Source: Clostridia bacterium
GTDB lineage: Bacteria > Bacillota > Clostridia > Oscillospirales > CAG-272
DNA length: 20,924 nt
Assembly (NCBI GenBank): GCA_900763885.1
Contig: CAAFLY010000012.1
Coordinates: forward strand, 1 to 20,924
Direction of reading: 5' to 3'
Below are positions 8,548 through 15,989 of this stretch, one piece after another. Positions within the stretch are counted from its first letter, which is position 1. Each line of letters begins with the position of its first letter. The notes below the pieces were generated by a model, which was not told where the DNA came from, did not search any database, and worked only from the letters and a program-made list of their open reading frames with translations. The translations under genes and the position numbers were made by a program.

Positions 8548-10208
8548 TCCCCCTCTCGGTACCCGTTTTGTGCGCAGAGAGCTTTTGCGTCCGCTACAGT
8601 GACGGTATTGTCGAAATACCCGCGCGTGATCCGGCTGACGGCGGTGGTGTAAAACCGATTGTCGGCGAAAAAGCGGCGCGGCGCATCGATGGAGGTGATC
8701 TCCCCCCGGAAGAAGAAGGCGCAGCGATCGGCAATGGCGGCGGCAAAATCCACGTCATGGGTCACACAGACAATGGTCAGACCATCGTCGCGAAGTCCGC
8801 ACAGCGTCCGGGCGATCCGTTCCCGCGCGGTGCCGTCCAGTCCTTTGGTCGGCTCGTCCAGCAGGAGCAGCCGCGGATGGGTGGCAAGCACTTTTGTCAG
8901 GGCAAGCAGCTGCTTTTGTCCGCCGGAGAGATCGTAGGGATGGGTGTGCGCCGATGCCATGAGAAAGTCCGGGACGGACGCTCCGACCTCCGCAAGCTCA
9001 CTCTCCACCGTCGGACAGGCGAACAGGGTCGTAACATCCTGCGGCAGATACGCGAGACAATCCCGGAACAGACTGTCTCCGCCGTAGTCGCGTATCCGTT
9101 TGCCGCACACCCGCACAGTCCCGGCGTATGGTGTGTGCCAGCCGGATGTGACCGAGAGCATGGTGGATTTGCCGCTCCCATTGCCGCCGAGTACGCAGAA
9201 AATCTCTCCCTGTCGCACGGAAAAGGTCAGTCCCCGCAGGACATCCGGCGCGTTTTTCCGGTACCGAAACCACACATCGCGAAACGACAGCATCTCTGCC
9301 GCCCGCGAAAGGGGGGTATCTGCCGTCATGGGGCGTGTGCGGACGGTATTGGCAAAATGCGTGCGCAGATATGCCTTGCCTTCCCGGATGGTAACCGGAC
9401 AGGGGGCGGGATATTCATGGAAAAGCCGCATCGCGACCGGGAGTCCGGGAAGCATATCCTCACGGTTCCGCAGCCGTTCCAGCACCGCCGAAGGGGTGTC
9501 ATACGCGAGGACAGAGCCCTTCTCCAATACGAGAAGTCGATCCGTATACGGCAGAACCTCCTCCAGTGCATGGGTCACAAGCACGATCGTTAGGGAAAAC
9601 TCCCGGTGAAATCTGGCTACGACGGAGAAAAATTCCACAGCCGCGATCGGATCCAGCTGTGCGGTCGGTTCATCGAGGAGGAGCACATCGGGATCCATCG
9701 CCATGATCGCGGCAAGGGAAAGAAGCTGCTTCTGTCCGCCGGATAAGGACGCGGTATCCCGCTCAAACCAGTCCTCCATCCCGAACATACAGGCGATCTC
9801 CGCAACGCGACGGCGCATTTTTTCCTCTGCCATCCCGAGATTTTCGCATCCGAACGCCAGCTCATGCCACACACGATCCGTAACGATCTGCTCTTCCGGC
9901 TGCTGTGCGACATAACCGATCCGACACGCGCTGTCCCGGTCCGAGAGAGTATCCGTCGGCGTACCATCGAGGAGGATCTCCCCGGAGCGAGAGCCAAGCG
10001 GCGCGATTTCCCGTTTGATCAGGCGCAGCAGCGTCGATTTCCCGCTGCCGTTTTCGCCGTAAAGGGTGACAAACGTGCCGTCCGGAATCGTCACGGAGAC
10101 GTGAGACAGCGCGGCTTTGCCCAAGCTCCCCGCGCCGGATAAACTCCCCGCGTCGGGATCGGACGGCGGATAGGTAAAGGTCAGGTCACGGAGCGCAATC
10201 GATGCCAC
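8544..10208 (-). CDS. cbrU: ECF transporter fused double ATPase (EcfA-EcfA', CbrU-like)
   Basis: 554 residues with two complete ABC nucleotide-binding domains in one chain. NBD1: Walker A GENGSGKST (51-59), Q-loop near 102, LSGGQ (155-159), Walker B DVLLLDEP (174-181), switch His 213. NBD2: GGNGSGKST (341-349), Q-loop near 390, LSGGQ (427-431), RLLLLDEP (446-453), switch His 484. Both look catalytically intact. ECF ATPases are usually two separate proteins; fused versions are known and accompany predicted cobalamin transporters. The GTG at 10208 is chosen because GGAGG lies 7 bases upstream and the domain begins at once (ASIALRDLTFTYP). The open frame extends to 10505, but that part is antisense-like and overlaps the T subunit gene. 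It overlaps its neighbours by 28 and 4 bases. Confidence 0.88.
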   Translation of the reverse strand: MASIALRDLTFTYPPSDPDAGSLSGAGSLGKAALSHVSVTIPDGTFVTLYGENGSGKSTLLRLIKREIAPLGSRSGEILLDGTPTDTLSDRDSACRIGYVAQQPEEQIVTDRVWHELAFGCENLGMAEEKMRRRVAEIACMFGMEDWFERDTASLSGGQKQLLSLAAIMAMDPDVLLLDEPTAQLDPIAAVEFFSVVARFHREFSLTIVLVTHALEEVLPYTDRLLVLEKGSVLAYDTPSAVLERLRNREDMLPGLPVAMRLFHEYPAPCPVTIREGKAYLRTHFANTVRTRPMTADTPLSRAAEMLSFRDVWFRYRKNAPDVLRGLTFSVRQGEIFCVLGGNGSGKSTMLSVTSGWHTPYAGTVRVCGKRIRDYGGDSLFRDCLAYLPQDVTTLFACPTVESELAEVGASVPDFLMASAHTHPYDLSGGQKQLLALTKVLATHPRLLLLDEPTKGLDGTARERIARTLCGLRDDGLTIVCVTHDVDFAAAIADRCAFFFRGEITSIDAPRRFFADNRFYTTAVSRITRGYFDNTVTVADAKALCAQNGYREGE

Positions 10209-11065
10209 AGAATCACCTCCCGGAGCCGGAAAATCCCCGGCAGAATACAAAGTACGGCATAGGACAGATAGGACAGTACGGCGCGGACAGACGGCACGGG
10301 CGGAACGATCGACGGATACCACCGAAACCCGATCCACCCAAAAGAAATCCCGCAGATCGTGACGGTGGAGAGCGCGCAGATCAGAAACAGCCGTAGCAGA
10401 TCCGCCAAGCGGAATCGGTAGACGGAGTAGCTGGTGCGCCGTGCGATGCCATATCCGCGGGATGCCATACTGTCGGCGGTGACGATCCCGTTTTCCAGCG
10501 CCCAACCGGTCATGACAGAGAATACGCGCGCTTCACCGCGGATCGATTCCGCCATGCCGCCCTCCCCCACCTTGCCGATGGATCGCTGTGCCAATCGGAC
10601 CGTGTGTGCCTTTTGGGTGAGCAGCGGGATGAACCGGAGCGTCATCGAGAAAAACAGAGCGAGCCGCGGGGAGATGCGGCTGCATAAAGCGTGAATGCGG
10701 TCCGCCGTCATGTAACGGGTGAACAGGCGCGAGAGGGAGAGTAAGGCGGCGACCATAGCACCGGATACGGCACCGTAGACGATGGATTCCAGTGTGATGG
10801 GACGATCGTTCAGGAGAAAGAGGATCGTCTGCCCGTTGTGGGAAAAAAGCGGATTTCCGAGCGTGAAGAGAACGGTCATGGCGCATAGTAAGCGGAAAAA
10901 ACGGCGATCCCAGGGGACGGCATATGCGATGGCGGTTACGATCGCGCCGAGAAACGCCGTGAAGAGCAGCACCGGATCCATGCAGAAGAGCACGATGCCC
11001 CCGGTCAGACAAAAATAGAGAAAAGCGACCGCCGGATGGAGCTTCGATAACAGCGAGTGGTTCAA
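10181..11065 (-). CDS. cbrV: ECF transporter T component (EcfT/CbiQ family, CbrV-like)
   Basis: 294 residues with several transmembrane helices (about 15-50, 58-75, 95-115, 215-240, 260-285) and a cytoplasmic helical region between. ADSMASRGYG (197-206) holds the family's Ala/Ser-Arg-Gly coupling motif that docks on the ATPases; GNPLFSHNG near residue 70 is also typical. It couples ATP hydrolysis to toppling of the S component. Translation starts at TTG 11065, supported by a strong GGAGGTG 6 bases upstream and a 4-base overlap with the preceding gene's stop. The rare start may lower expression relative to the ATPase, or reflect coupling. Confidence 0.88.
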   Translation of the reverse strand: MNHSLLSKLHPAVAFLYFCLTGGIVLFCMDPVLLFTAFLGAIVTAIAYAVPWDRRFFRLLCAMTVLFTLGNPLFSHNGQTILFLLNDRPITLESIVYGAVSGAMVAALLSLSRLFTRYMTADRIHALCSRISPRLALFFSMTLRFIPLLTQKAHTVRLAQRSIGKVGEGGMAESIRGEARVFSVMTGWALENGIVTADSMASRGYGIARRTSYSVYRFRLADLLRLFLICALSTVTICGISFGWIGFRWYPSIVPPVPSVRAVLSYLSYAVLCILPGIFRLREVILWHRLRSVT

Positions 11066-12750
11066 TGGACACCTCCGTTATAAATGGCAAGATCCGTGCC
11101 GAGATCGCAGGTGTACAGCCATTCGATTTTGTCCCCGTCCGCTACGGTATACGCGCCGCAGCCAACGGTCGGGGAAACCCCGTTGACGCGATAAACCCAG
11201 CCGGACAGATCACCGAACGAAAGCTCATAGAGAAACCCGATCCCGGCGACGTACGCATAGCTGTCACTGCCGCGCGCGTCGATGGAGATTTTGTGTACCT
11301 GCGCTGCGCGGAGAAGCACGTCGTATACGGTATCTCCGGACAGAATGGGTACCTCCTCCGGCGCGAGCAGTACCCCGTCCGCAGGAATGTAGTCCGCCTC
11401 TCCCGCCACCAGATCGCACCGGATCGTCATGGTCACACTGCCCGTCGGATCCGCCACGTCATACGCACCCGTGTAGTATTGCGCAACAGACGTGATCCGG
11501 ATACACCAGACGCCGATCAGCAGCACGACGGCGCATCCTGCGGGGAATAAATAGCTGCCGCGCCGTTTTCTGCCGCGCTTTTTTTGGATGAAAAACAGGA
11601 TCCCGCAGGCGATCACGATTCCGCCGGTGCAGATAAGGCGCACGATCAGCGTGACAGACGGACCGGATTTTTCTTGTACGGCGGGAGCATTCTCCGACTG
11701 TGTCACGGACCGATCCGCTGTCGTTTCGGATTCCGTGGCGACGGTCGACCTGCCATTTTCCGCCTCCGCTGTCACCGAGCGGTATTCCGGCAGCTCCGCA
11801 TCGTCGAAGCGAAATAGCGGCCCGTATCCATTCTGCACCCGCCAAAGCGCGACCATGGCACAAAACGCCTGCACGGTCGCCATGCCGTTTTTCTCTCCGC
11901 CAAGCGTATGGGAGAATCCGCCATCCGCGGTCTGAAAAGCGCGCAGTCCATCCGCGACGTTCGCGAATCGTGCATCGGCGGCCGGATCGATCCCGCAGGC
12001 GGCAAGTGCGATGAGGACCTGCGCGCCGCTCTCGGCATTGACCGTCCCGTAGCTCGCGAATTGACCGTCCGCGTTCTTTTTTTCGGCAATCCAATCGATG
12101 GCGGCATCTATGGCGTCGGACACCTCTGTGCCGGACAGACCGTTCGATGGCGGATCCGACAGCAGTGTGCGGCAAGCGGCAAGGGCGGAGACGGTCATGG
12201 CGGTCGTATCCACGTCCCCATAGTTCCCGGTCACGGAAAAGCTGCCGTCCGCGTGCTGTCTGTCGAGCAGAGAACGGGCTGCCTCTTCTGCGGTATGGAC
12301 AGCCGAAGGTACACCGTTTACGAGCAGATGGAGCCCGAACACCTCGCTCATGATCCCAAGCGCGCCGATACACGTGTCCGCCGTCTCTACAATAAACGGA
12401 TCCTCCACACCACGCACGCCGCAGGCAAGCATCGCCAGCGCGATCCGTTCCCGGGATACGGGATTCTTTGGTACGGTATCCGCGATAAAACCGTTCAGTG
12501 CGGTGGCGTAGGCGGTGAAATCCAGTCCCCTGTATCGATTGCGCAGAGCGATCGCTAAAAAATCCGTGCTCTCTCCGGCTCCATCCGCAACTGTGCCGTC
12601 GAGAAAGGATTGTACATCCGCCGCGCCATAGGATGCAACAATACCGCCGATGTCAAAGACACCGACGGCATTGTCCGCCAAAGCGGAGTATGGCAGTATG
12701 GAAAGACAGAGAAGGATTGTAAAAATGTGTATAAACAGCTTAGTTTTCAT
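11062..12750 (-). CDS. Transcobalamin/intrinsic-factor-like membrane protein (alpha6/alpha6 barrel + DUF4430)
   Basis: 562 residues. Signal peptide 1-25 (ends SALA). Residues ~30-312 are helical repeats of the prenyltransferase/terpenoid-cyclase alpha6/alpha6 type, with QHADGSF (165-171), KNADGQF (225-231) and QTADGGF (273-279), each near a following run of small residues as in that fold. A Ser/Thr/Glu-rich linker (320-365) leads to two transmembrane helices (367-388, 401-417) around a basic loop KKRGRKRRG. Residues 436-552 form a DUF4430 (transcobalamin-like C-terminal) domain: GDTVYDVLLRA, GFLYELSFG, GWVYRVNG, DGDKIEWLYTCDLGTD. In animal transcobalamin and intrinsic factor these two domain types bind cobalamin between them. 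Here the hairpin would put both outside. B12 binding is inferred from architecture, riboswitch and transporter. No clear ribosome site; its start overlaps the upstream gene by 11 bases. Confidence 0.82.
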   Translation of the reverse strand: MKTKLFIHIFTILLCLSILPYSALADNAVGVFDIGGIVASYGAADVQSFLDGTVADGAGESTDFLAIALRNRYRGLDFTAYATALNGFIADTVPKNPVSRERIALAMLACGVRGVEDPFIVETADTCIGALGIMSEVFGLHLLVNGVPSAVHTAEEAARSLLDRQHADGSFSVTGNYGDVDTTAMTVSALAACRTLLSDPPSNGLSGTEVSDAIDAAIDWIAEKKNADGQFASYGTVNAESGAQVLIALAACGIDPAADARFANVADGLRAFQTADGGFSHTLGGEKNGMATVQAFCAMVALWRVQNGYGPLFRFDDAELPEYRSVTAEAENGRSTVATESETTADRSVTQSENAPAVQEKSGPSVTLIVRLICTGGIVIACGILFFIQKKRGRKRRGSYLFPAGCAVVLLIGVWCIRITSVAQYYTGAYDVADPTGSVTMTIRCDLVAGEADYIPADGVLLAPEEVPILSGDTVYDVLLRAAQVHKISIDARGSDSYAYVAGIGFLYELSFGDLSGWVYRVNGVSPTVGCGAYTVADGDKIEWLYTCDLGTDLAIYNGGVH

Positions 12751-13540
12751 AAGAATGTTTGCGGCGTGCGGTCACATATGCTGCCCCGAGCGTCACGACA
12801 GCACCGGCTAAGCACCATACGCCATAATCTGCGGTCTGCGGCGCGTATTCGCCAACGGATACAAGGCAAACCGGCGGTACCAGCGTCTGGCTGTCGGAAT
12901 GCGCGCTGATCGTGTATACCCCTGCGGCAGAGAAGGGAACCACAGCAACGCCGTTGTCATCCGTATAAACGCCTGTACCGTTGCCGTCAATGGTGATTTC
13001 CGCGCCCGCGACCGGGTAGGAGATCGGTGCGAAGTTCTCGTCGAATCCGGCTGCGGACAGGGTCAGTGTGACGCTGCCGCCTACCACGCCGTTCGTGATC
13101 TGCTGCGCGTCAAAATAGCAGTATGTGTCGGAGAAAGCGGCCGTGTCGGTATAGACGAACGCGGCGACATAGGAACCAGCGGATACCGGATCGGCAAGGC
13201 TCATTGCGGAAGCGTTGTCTACGTAATAGCCGTAGCTTCCGCCGTTTTCGATTCCCCACAGTTTGGTCATGGACAGTCCCCAATCGCTCTGTGCGGAGCC
13301 GTAGCCGGCAGCACCGCCGTCGTAATAGGTCGTGTGTGCCGCATACAGCGCGTCGTTGATCGTCAGCGCGCCGTCTCCGTCGATGTCGGTCACGGTAACG
13401 GGCTGATAGGGCAGAACGAGCGCGCCCTTGTCATCGGCGATGGAGACATAGACAGTCTCGCTGGCCGCTGCGTGTGCGGGGATCGCGGTCATGCCGAGAA
13501 GCATGGCGGTGCAAAGTACGGTAAGAACAGTTTTCTTCAT
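12740..13540 (-). CDS. Secreted surface protein with beta-grasp-like domain and variant cell-wall anchor
   Basis: 266 residues. Signal peptide 1-24 (ends PAHA). Residues ~28-145 resemble a DUF4430/beta-grasp-type surface domain: KLWGIENGGSYGYYVDN followed by a hydrophobic AAFVYTD strand, comparable to the GWxYxVNG...DGDxIxWxYT layout of the next protein. It also holds an EF-hand/dockerin-like loop DIDGDGALTIND (52-63) that could bind Ca2+. Residues ~155-230 look like an Ig-like or carboxypeptidase-regulatory-like beta domain (TDDNGVAVVPF). The C-terminus has PQTAD (234-238), a hydrophobic helix and a basic tail, resembling an LPXTG sorting signal with a non-standard pentapeptide. AAGGAG lies 9 bases before the ATG and contains the previous gene's stop. 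A corrinoid-handling role comes from context only. Confidence 0.78.
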   Translation of the reverse strand: MKKTVLTVLCTAMLLGMTAIPAHAAASETVYVSIADDKGALVLPYQPVTVTDIDGDGALTINDALYAAHTTYYDGGAAGYGSAQSDWGLSMTKLWGIENGGSYGYYVDNASAMSLADPVSAGSYVAAFVYTDTAAFSDTYCYFDAQQITNGVVGGSVTLTLSAAGFDENFAPISYPVAGAEITIDGNGTGVYTDDNGVAVVPFSAAGVYTISAHSDSQTLVPPVCLVSVGEYAPQTADYGVWCLAGAVVTLGAAYVTARRKHSYEN

Positions 13541-13546
13541 AATGTA

Positions 13547-13873
13547 TTACTCCTTTTGGTTGTTTGGCTCGATGGCTGCGGGCTCGATGGCTGCGGAGGG
13601 CGCGGGATCGTTCTCCTTTTCCCGCAGACGCCGATTTCGTTTGGCGCGGATCCGCTTTTCTCTGTTGCGCGCAAGGCGGTCGTCATTCCGCGGCGGCTTG
13701 ATCCCGGCAGCCTCCAGTGCGCGCGGCCACGGACCGAGGAATGCTTTGATGGCACACACCTCCGGATCGGAAAAATCCGAGCGGCGCGGGTAACGATTTT
13801 CTCCGGCGGCACAAAGCGAGACATATTTGCCGTGAAGCAGTGCCAAAACGGATTCTCTCGTGTGCTTTTCCAT
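13547..13873 (-). CDS. Small basic protein with HNH-endonuclease-associated-repeat-like motif
   Basis: 108 residues, the first gene after the cobalamin riboswitch. The start at 13873 has AAAGGAG 9 bases upstream; the longer open frame through the riboswitch is rejected. The stretch YPRRSDFSDPE...GPWPRALEAAG (about 28-58) resembles the short helical repeat found beside homing endonucleases (R/P...DF...FGSW..ALEAAGL), which is thought to bind DNA. The C-terminal half is strongly basic (RNREKRIRAKRNRRLREK), suggesting nucleic-acid binding, and ends in an Ala/Pro/Glu tail with a repeated AAIEP. No catalytic HNH residues are visible. Its presence in a vitamin-uptake operon is unexplained; it could be a regulator or an unrelated passenger. 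It has no signal peptide and is likely cytosolic. Confidence 0.7.
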   Translation of the reverse strand: MEKHTRESVLALLHGKYVSLCAAGENRYPRRSDFSDPEVCAIKAFLGPWPRALEAAGIKPPRNDDRLARNREKRIRAKRNRRLREKENDPAPSAAIEPAAIEPNNQKE

Positions 13874-13917
13874 AGAGGAACACTCCTTTGCGGCGGTTTT
13901 GCGGATGGAGAACAAAC

Positions 13918-13946
13918 AAAAAACGCGTCCCGACAAAAAGAACGCG
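13918..13946 (-). terminator. Leader terminator proximal to first gene (riboswitch expression platform)
   Basis: On the minus strand, CGCGTTC and GGACGCG form a 7-bp stem (one G-U pair) around a 9-base loop, followed directly by TTTTTTGTTTG. It lies 45 bases before the first start codon and about 115 bases after the cobalamin aptamer. This is as expected for transcription attenuation: B12 binding would favour this hairpin and stop transcription. Confidence 0.75.
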
Positions 13947-13971
13947 CGCAACCAAAGCCCCTGTTTGGAAG

Positions 13972-14024
13972 AAAAAGTGCAGCAAAACAACACTCCCGCT
14001 CCAAACGGAGAGCAAACGGCTGCA
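13972..14024 (-). terminator. Second candidate leader terminator nearer the aptamer
   Basis: TGCAGC and GCTGCA pair across a 35-base loop that itself contains a CTCC-GTTT-GGAG hairpin; the outer stem is followed by CTTTTTC. The long loop makes it weaker than the downstream one. It could be an alternative terminator, or an antiterminator partner sequence. Confidence 0.4.
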
Positions 14025-14061
14025 TTCTTCTTGTCCAAAAATGTAGATTCCGAAAAAATAC

Positions 14062-14180
14062 GCGCTGCGGCAGGTATTCCGACTTGGGAAACGAGACCGT
14101 TTCGATTACGGTAATGACGGTTGCGACGGATTTTCACCGAACTTCCCCCTGATCCCGCGATGGCAGGAACCGCAGTACGC
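14062..14180 (-). promoter_or_regulatory. Cobalamin (B12) riboswitch aptamer
   Basis: Read on the minus strand, the segment carries the conserved cobalamin-riboswitch blocks in order: GGGGGAAGTTCGGTGAAAATCC (positions 14146 down to 14125; core GGGAA and GGTGAAAATCC), then ACCGTCATTACCGTAATCG, then the B12-box-like AAGTCGGAATACCTGCC. The ends close as stem P1: CTGCGG (14170-14175) pairs with CCGCAG (14065-14070), extended by GCG/CGC. It sits just downstream of a promoter and upstream of a terminator and a six-gene operon. Established role: adenosyl- or other cobalamin binding lowers expression of B12 uptake or synthesis genes. This is the main evidence for the substrate of the operon. Confidence 0.92.
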
Positions 14181-14196
14181 TATTGGATTTGAAGAC

Positions 14197-14225
14197 AGTA
14201 TAGCACAAAAAACGCCCGTTGTCAA
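14197..14225 (-). promoter_or_regulatory. Strong sigma-A-type promoter of the cobalamin-uptake operon
   Basis: TTGACA (14220-14225) and TATACT (14197-14202) on the minus strand are separated by exactly 17 bases, a near-consensus promoter. Transcription would start around 14190, giving a leader of ~315 bases that contains the whole aptamer and the candidate terminators. Confidence 0.88.
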
Positions 14226-14240
14226 GGGGATGTGTGCACG

Positions 14241-14274
14241 AAAAACGGTAGTATTGCCGGAATATCAGTACCGT
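14241..14274 (-). terminator. Intrinsic terminator after the GNAT gene
   Basis: ACGGTA and TACCGT pair, with an inner TATT/AATA stem and small internal bulges, followed by TTTTT on the minus strand. It lies 4 bases after the acetyltransferase stop and just before the next promoter, separating the serine-dehydratase unit from the cobalamin operon. Confidence 0.75.
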
Positions 14275-14278
14275 ATTC

Positions 14279-14770
14279 CTACAGTCGCAGCGCGGCGATT
14301 ACCTCGTCACCGTCTTTATCCCCTGTCTCCTGGAAACCGAACGAAGCATACAGTGCTTTTGCGACTGCGTTGTCCGGTTCGTACGACAGATAGCAATACT
14401 CCGCCTTTCCGCATGGCGCAGAGCGGATGAAGTCCAATGCCTGTGCGACCGCCTGTCTGCCGTAGCCTTTGTGTTGATGCCGCTTGTCGATCATCAGCCG
14501 CCATAGGGAATAGTTGTCTTGCGCGATCTGCGGCGCGTCTGTCCAGCTTTCGTCCACGTCGTAGCCGATCATGAGAAATCCGACCGGCACATCTCCGGCA
14601 TAGATTCCGAAAGGAAACGCGTGACCGCCGACGGATAGGGCGAGATATGCTTCCACGATGCTTTCCGTATTGGTCGCGACAAAGGCTTTCTGGGTGTCGT
14701 CCACCTCTAAAGCAAGGATCTTCCAGACATTCGCGGTGCAGATCCGTTCCAGATGTACAGTATTTTCCAT
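14279..14770 (-). CDS. GNAT-family N-acetyltransferase (polyamine-acetyltransferase-like)
   Basis: 163 residues from ATG 14770. The GNAT acetyl-CoA loop is visible as HQHKGYGRQAV (fits Q/RxxGxG/A), preceded by the strand WRLMIDK and followed by YLSYEPDNAVAKALYASFGF, typical of motif B. The N-terminal pattern (VWKILALEV, QKAFVATNTESIVEAY) resembles BltD/SpeG-like spermine/spermidine acetyltransferases, which transfer acetyl from acetyl-CoA to polyamines; substrate assignment is tentative. GGAG lies 8 bases upstream, and the start is one base after the serine dehydratase stop, so the two are co-transcribed. The open frame extends to 14791, but the downstream ATG fits the ribosome site. Confidence 0.85.
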   Translation of the reverse strand: MENTVHLERICTANVWKILALEVDDTQKAFVATNTESIVEAYLALSVGGHAFPFGIYAGDVPVGFLMIGYDVDESWTDAPQIAQDNYSLWRLMIDKRHQHKGYGRQAVAQALDFIRSAPCGKAEYCYLSYEPDNAVAKALYASFGFQETGDKDGDEVIAALRL

Positions 14771-14771
14771 A

Positions 14772-15974
14772 TCACAGCTCCAGCTTGGCAAGACCGCCTG
14801 CGGAGGTTTCCCGGTACCGCGCGTTGATGTCCCGACCGGTCTCGTACATCGTTTTCACCACCATGTCGAATGAAATCTTCCGCGTTTCCGAGAGAAAATT
14901 CGATAAGCTCAGCGCGTTGATGGCACGCATGGCGGCTACGGCGTTGCGTTCGATGCACGGGATCTGCACAAGACCGCAGATCGGGTCACACGTCAGACCG
15001 AGGTGGTGCTCTAAGGCGACCTCCGCGGCATATTCAATCTGGTCGATGGACATTTCATGCAGCTCGCACAGGGCAGCCGCCGCCATGGAGCAGGCCGTAC
15101 CGATCTCCGCCTGACAGCCGCACGCCGCGCCGGAAATGGACGCGTTTTCCTTGACGATATTGCCGACCAGTCCGCCCACCGCCAGCGCATCCAAGATCTT
15201 ATCGAGCGGAAATCCCTTTTGCTCCCGGAAATACCGCAGCACAGACGGCACCACACTGCACGCGCCGCAGGTCGGAGCCGTTACGATCACACCGCCGTCC
15301 GCGTTCTGCTCACTGCCCGCGAAGGCATAGGCGCAGACGATCCGGTTTTCGCGCGTGTTCGGAGATTCGTCGATGTGCCGTTGGTTGTAAAGATACTGCG
15401 CCTTCCGCTCCACACCGAGACCGCCGGGCAGTGTGCCGCGCTTCTGCAGTCCCACATCGATCGCCTCGTTCATCACAAGCCAGATCTTCTCAAGAAATCC
15501 GCGGAAATCGGCGTCCTCGTGTGCATATACATACGCGGACAGGCGCATATTGCGGTCCTTGCAGTATTCCGCGATCTCCGTATAGCTGTTTTCGCGGTAG
15601 ATCTCCGGCGCGTCCAGCTCTGGCATCCCCTCGATCCGTATCTCTCCGCCGCCGACCGACTGCACACGGATCCGCTCAAGCTCCGCTCCGTCTGCGGTAT
15701 ACGCGCAGAGATCCATTGTGTTTTCATGCGGCAGGGGAAAATCCGGCTCCGGCATCCACAGAATCTCACATTTGCGCGGCGCGAAGGTGTCTAAGATCAC
15801 GGTATCCGTGCAGTGACCGCGGCCGGTTTTGGCGAGCGAGCCGTATAGGACAACGGAAAAATGATCGGCGTCCGGGTGCTTGTCGGCAAAATAGGCGGCG
15901 GCCTTCTGGGGACCCATGGTGTGTGAGCTTGACGGCCCGTGTCCGATTTTGTATAGCTCTCTGATCGATTTCAT
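14772..15974 (-). CDS. sdaA: One-chain L-serine dehydratase (L-serine ammonia-lyase, Fe-S type)
   Basis: 400 residues with beta and alpha parts fused. The N-terminal beta part has KIGHGPSSSHTMGP (about 9-22) and ends near residue 135; the alpha part carries the Fe-S cysteine signatures PTCGACS (234-240), SGAACGC (281-287) and GLTCDPICGL...PC (326-340). The enzyme deaminates L-serine to pyruvate and ammonia with an oxygen-sensitive [4Fe-4S] cluster, which fits an anaerobe. Many Firmicutes split it into sdaAA and sdaAB, so the fused form is worth noting. Start ATG 15974 has GAGGA about 8 bases upstream; an open frame to 16127 runs through a terminator hairpin and is rejected. A GNAT gene follows after one base. 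Confidence 0.92.
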   Translation of the reverse strand: MKSIRELYKIGHGPSSSHTMGPQKAAAYFADKHPDADHFSVVLYGSLAKTGRGHCTDTVILDTFAPRKCEILWMPEPDFPLPHENTMDLCAYTADGAELERIRVQSVGGGEIRIEGMPELDAPEIYRENSYTEIAEYCKDRNMRLSAYVYAHEDADFRGFLEKIWLVMNEAIDVGLQKRGTLPGGLGVERKAQYLYNQRHIDESPNTRENRIVCAYAFAGSEQNADGGVIVTAPTCGACSVVPSVLRYFREQKGFPLDKILDALAVGGLVGNIVKENASISGAACGCQAEIGTACSMAAAALCELHEMSIDQIEYAAEVALEHHLGLTCDPICGLVQIPCIERNAVAAMRAINALSLSNFLSETRKISFDMVVKTMYETGRDINARYRETSAGGLAKLEL

Positions 15975-15989
15975 GCTTTCATCCTCTGC

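Noticed and set aside
8568..9593. 341-aa plus-strand open frame opposite the double ATPase
   Set aside because: Shadow of the Walker-motif-bearing frame on the minus strand; no domain pattern.
10209..10505. N-terminal extension of the double ATPase frame
   Set aside because: Overlaps the T subunit out of frame, has antisense-like composition, and a GTG with GGAGG sits exactly at the domain start (10208).
13874..14137. N-terminal extension of the small basic protein
   Set aside because: It would run through the riboswitch and terminators; ATG 13873 has a proper ribosome site.
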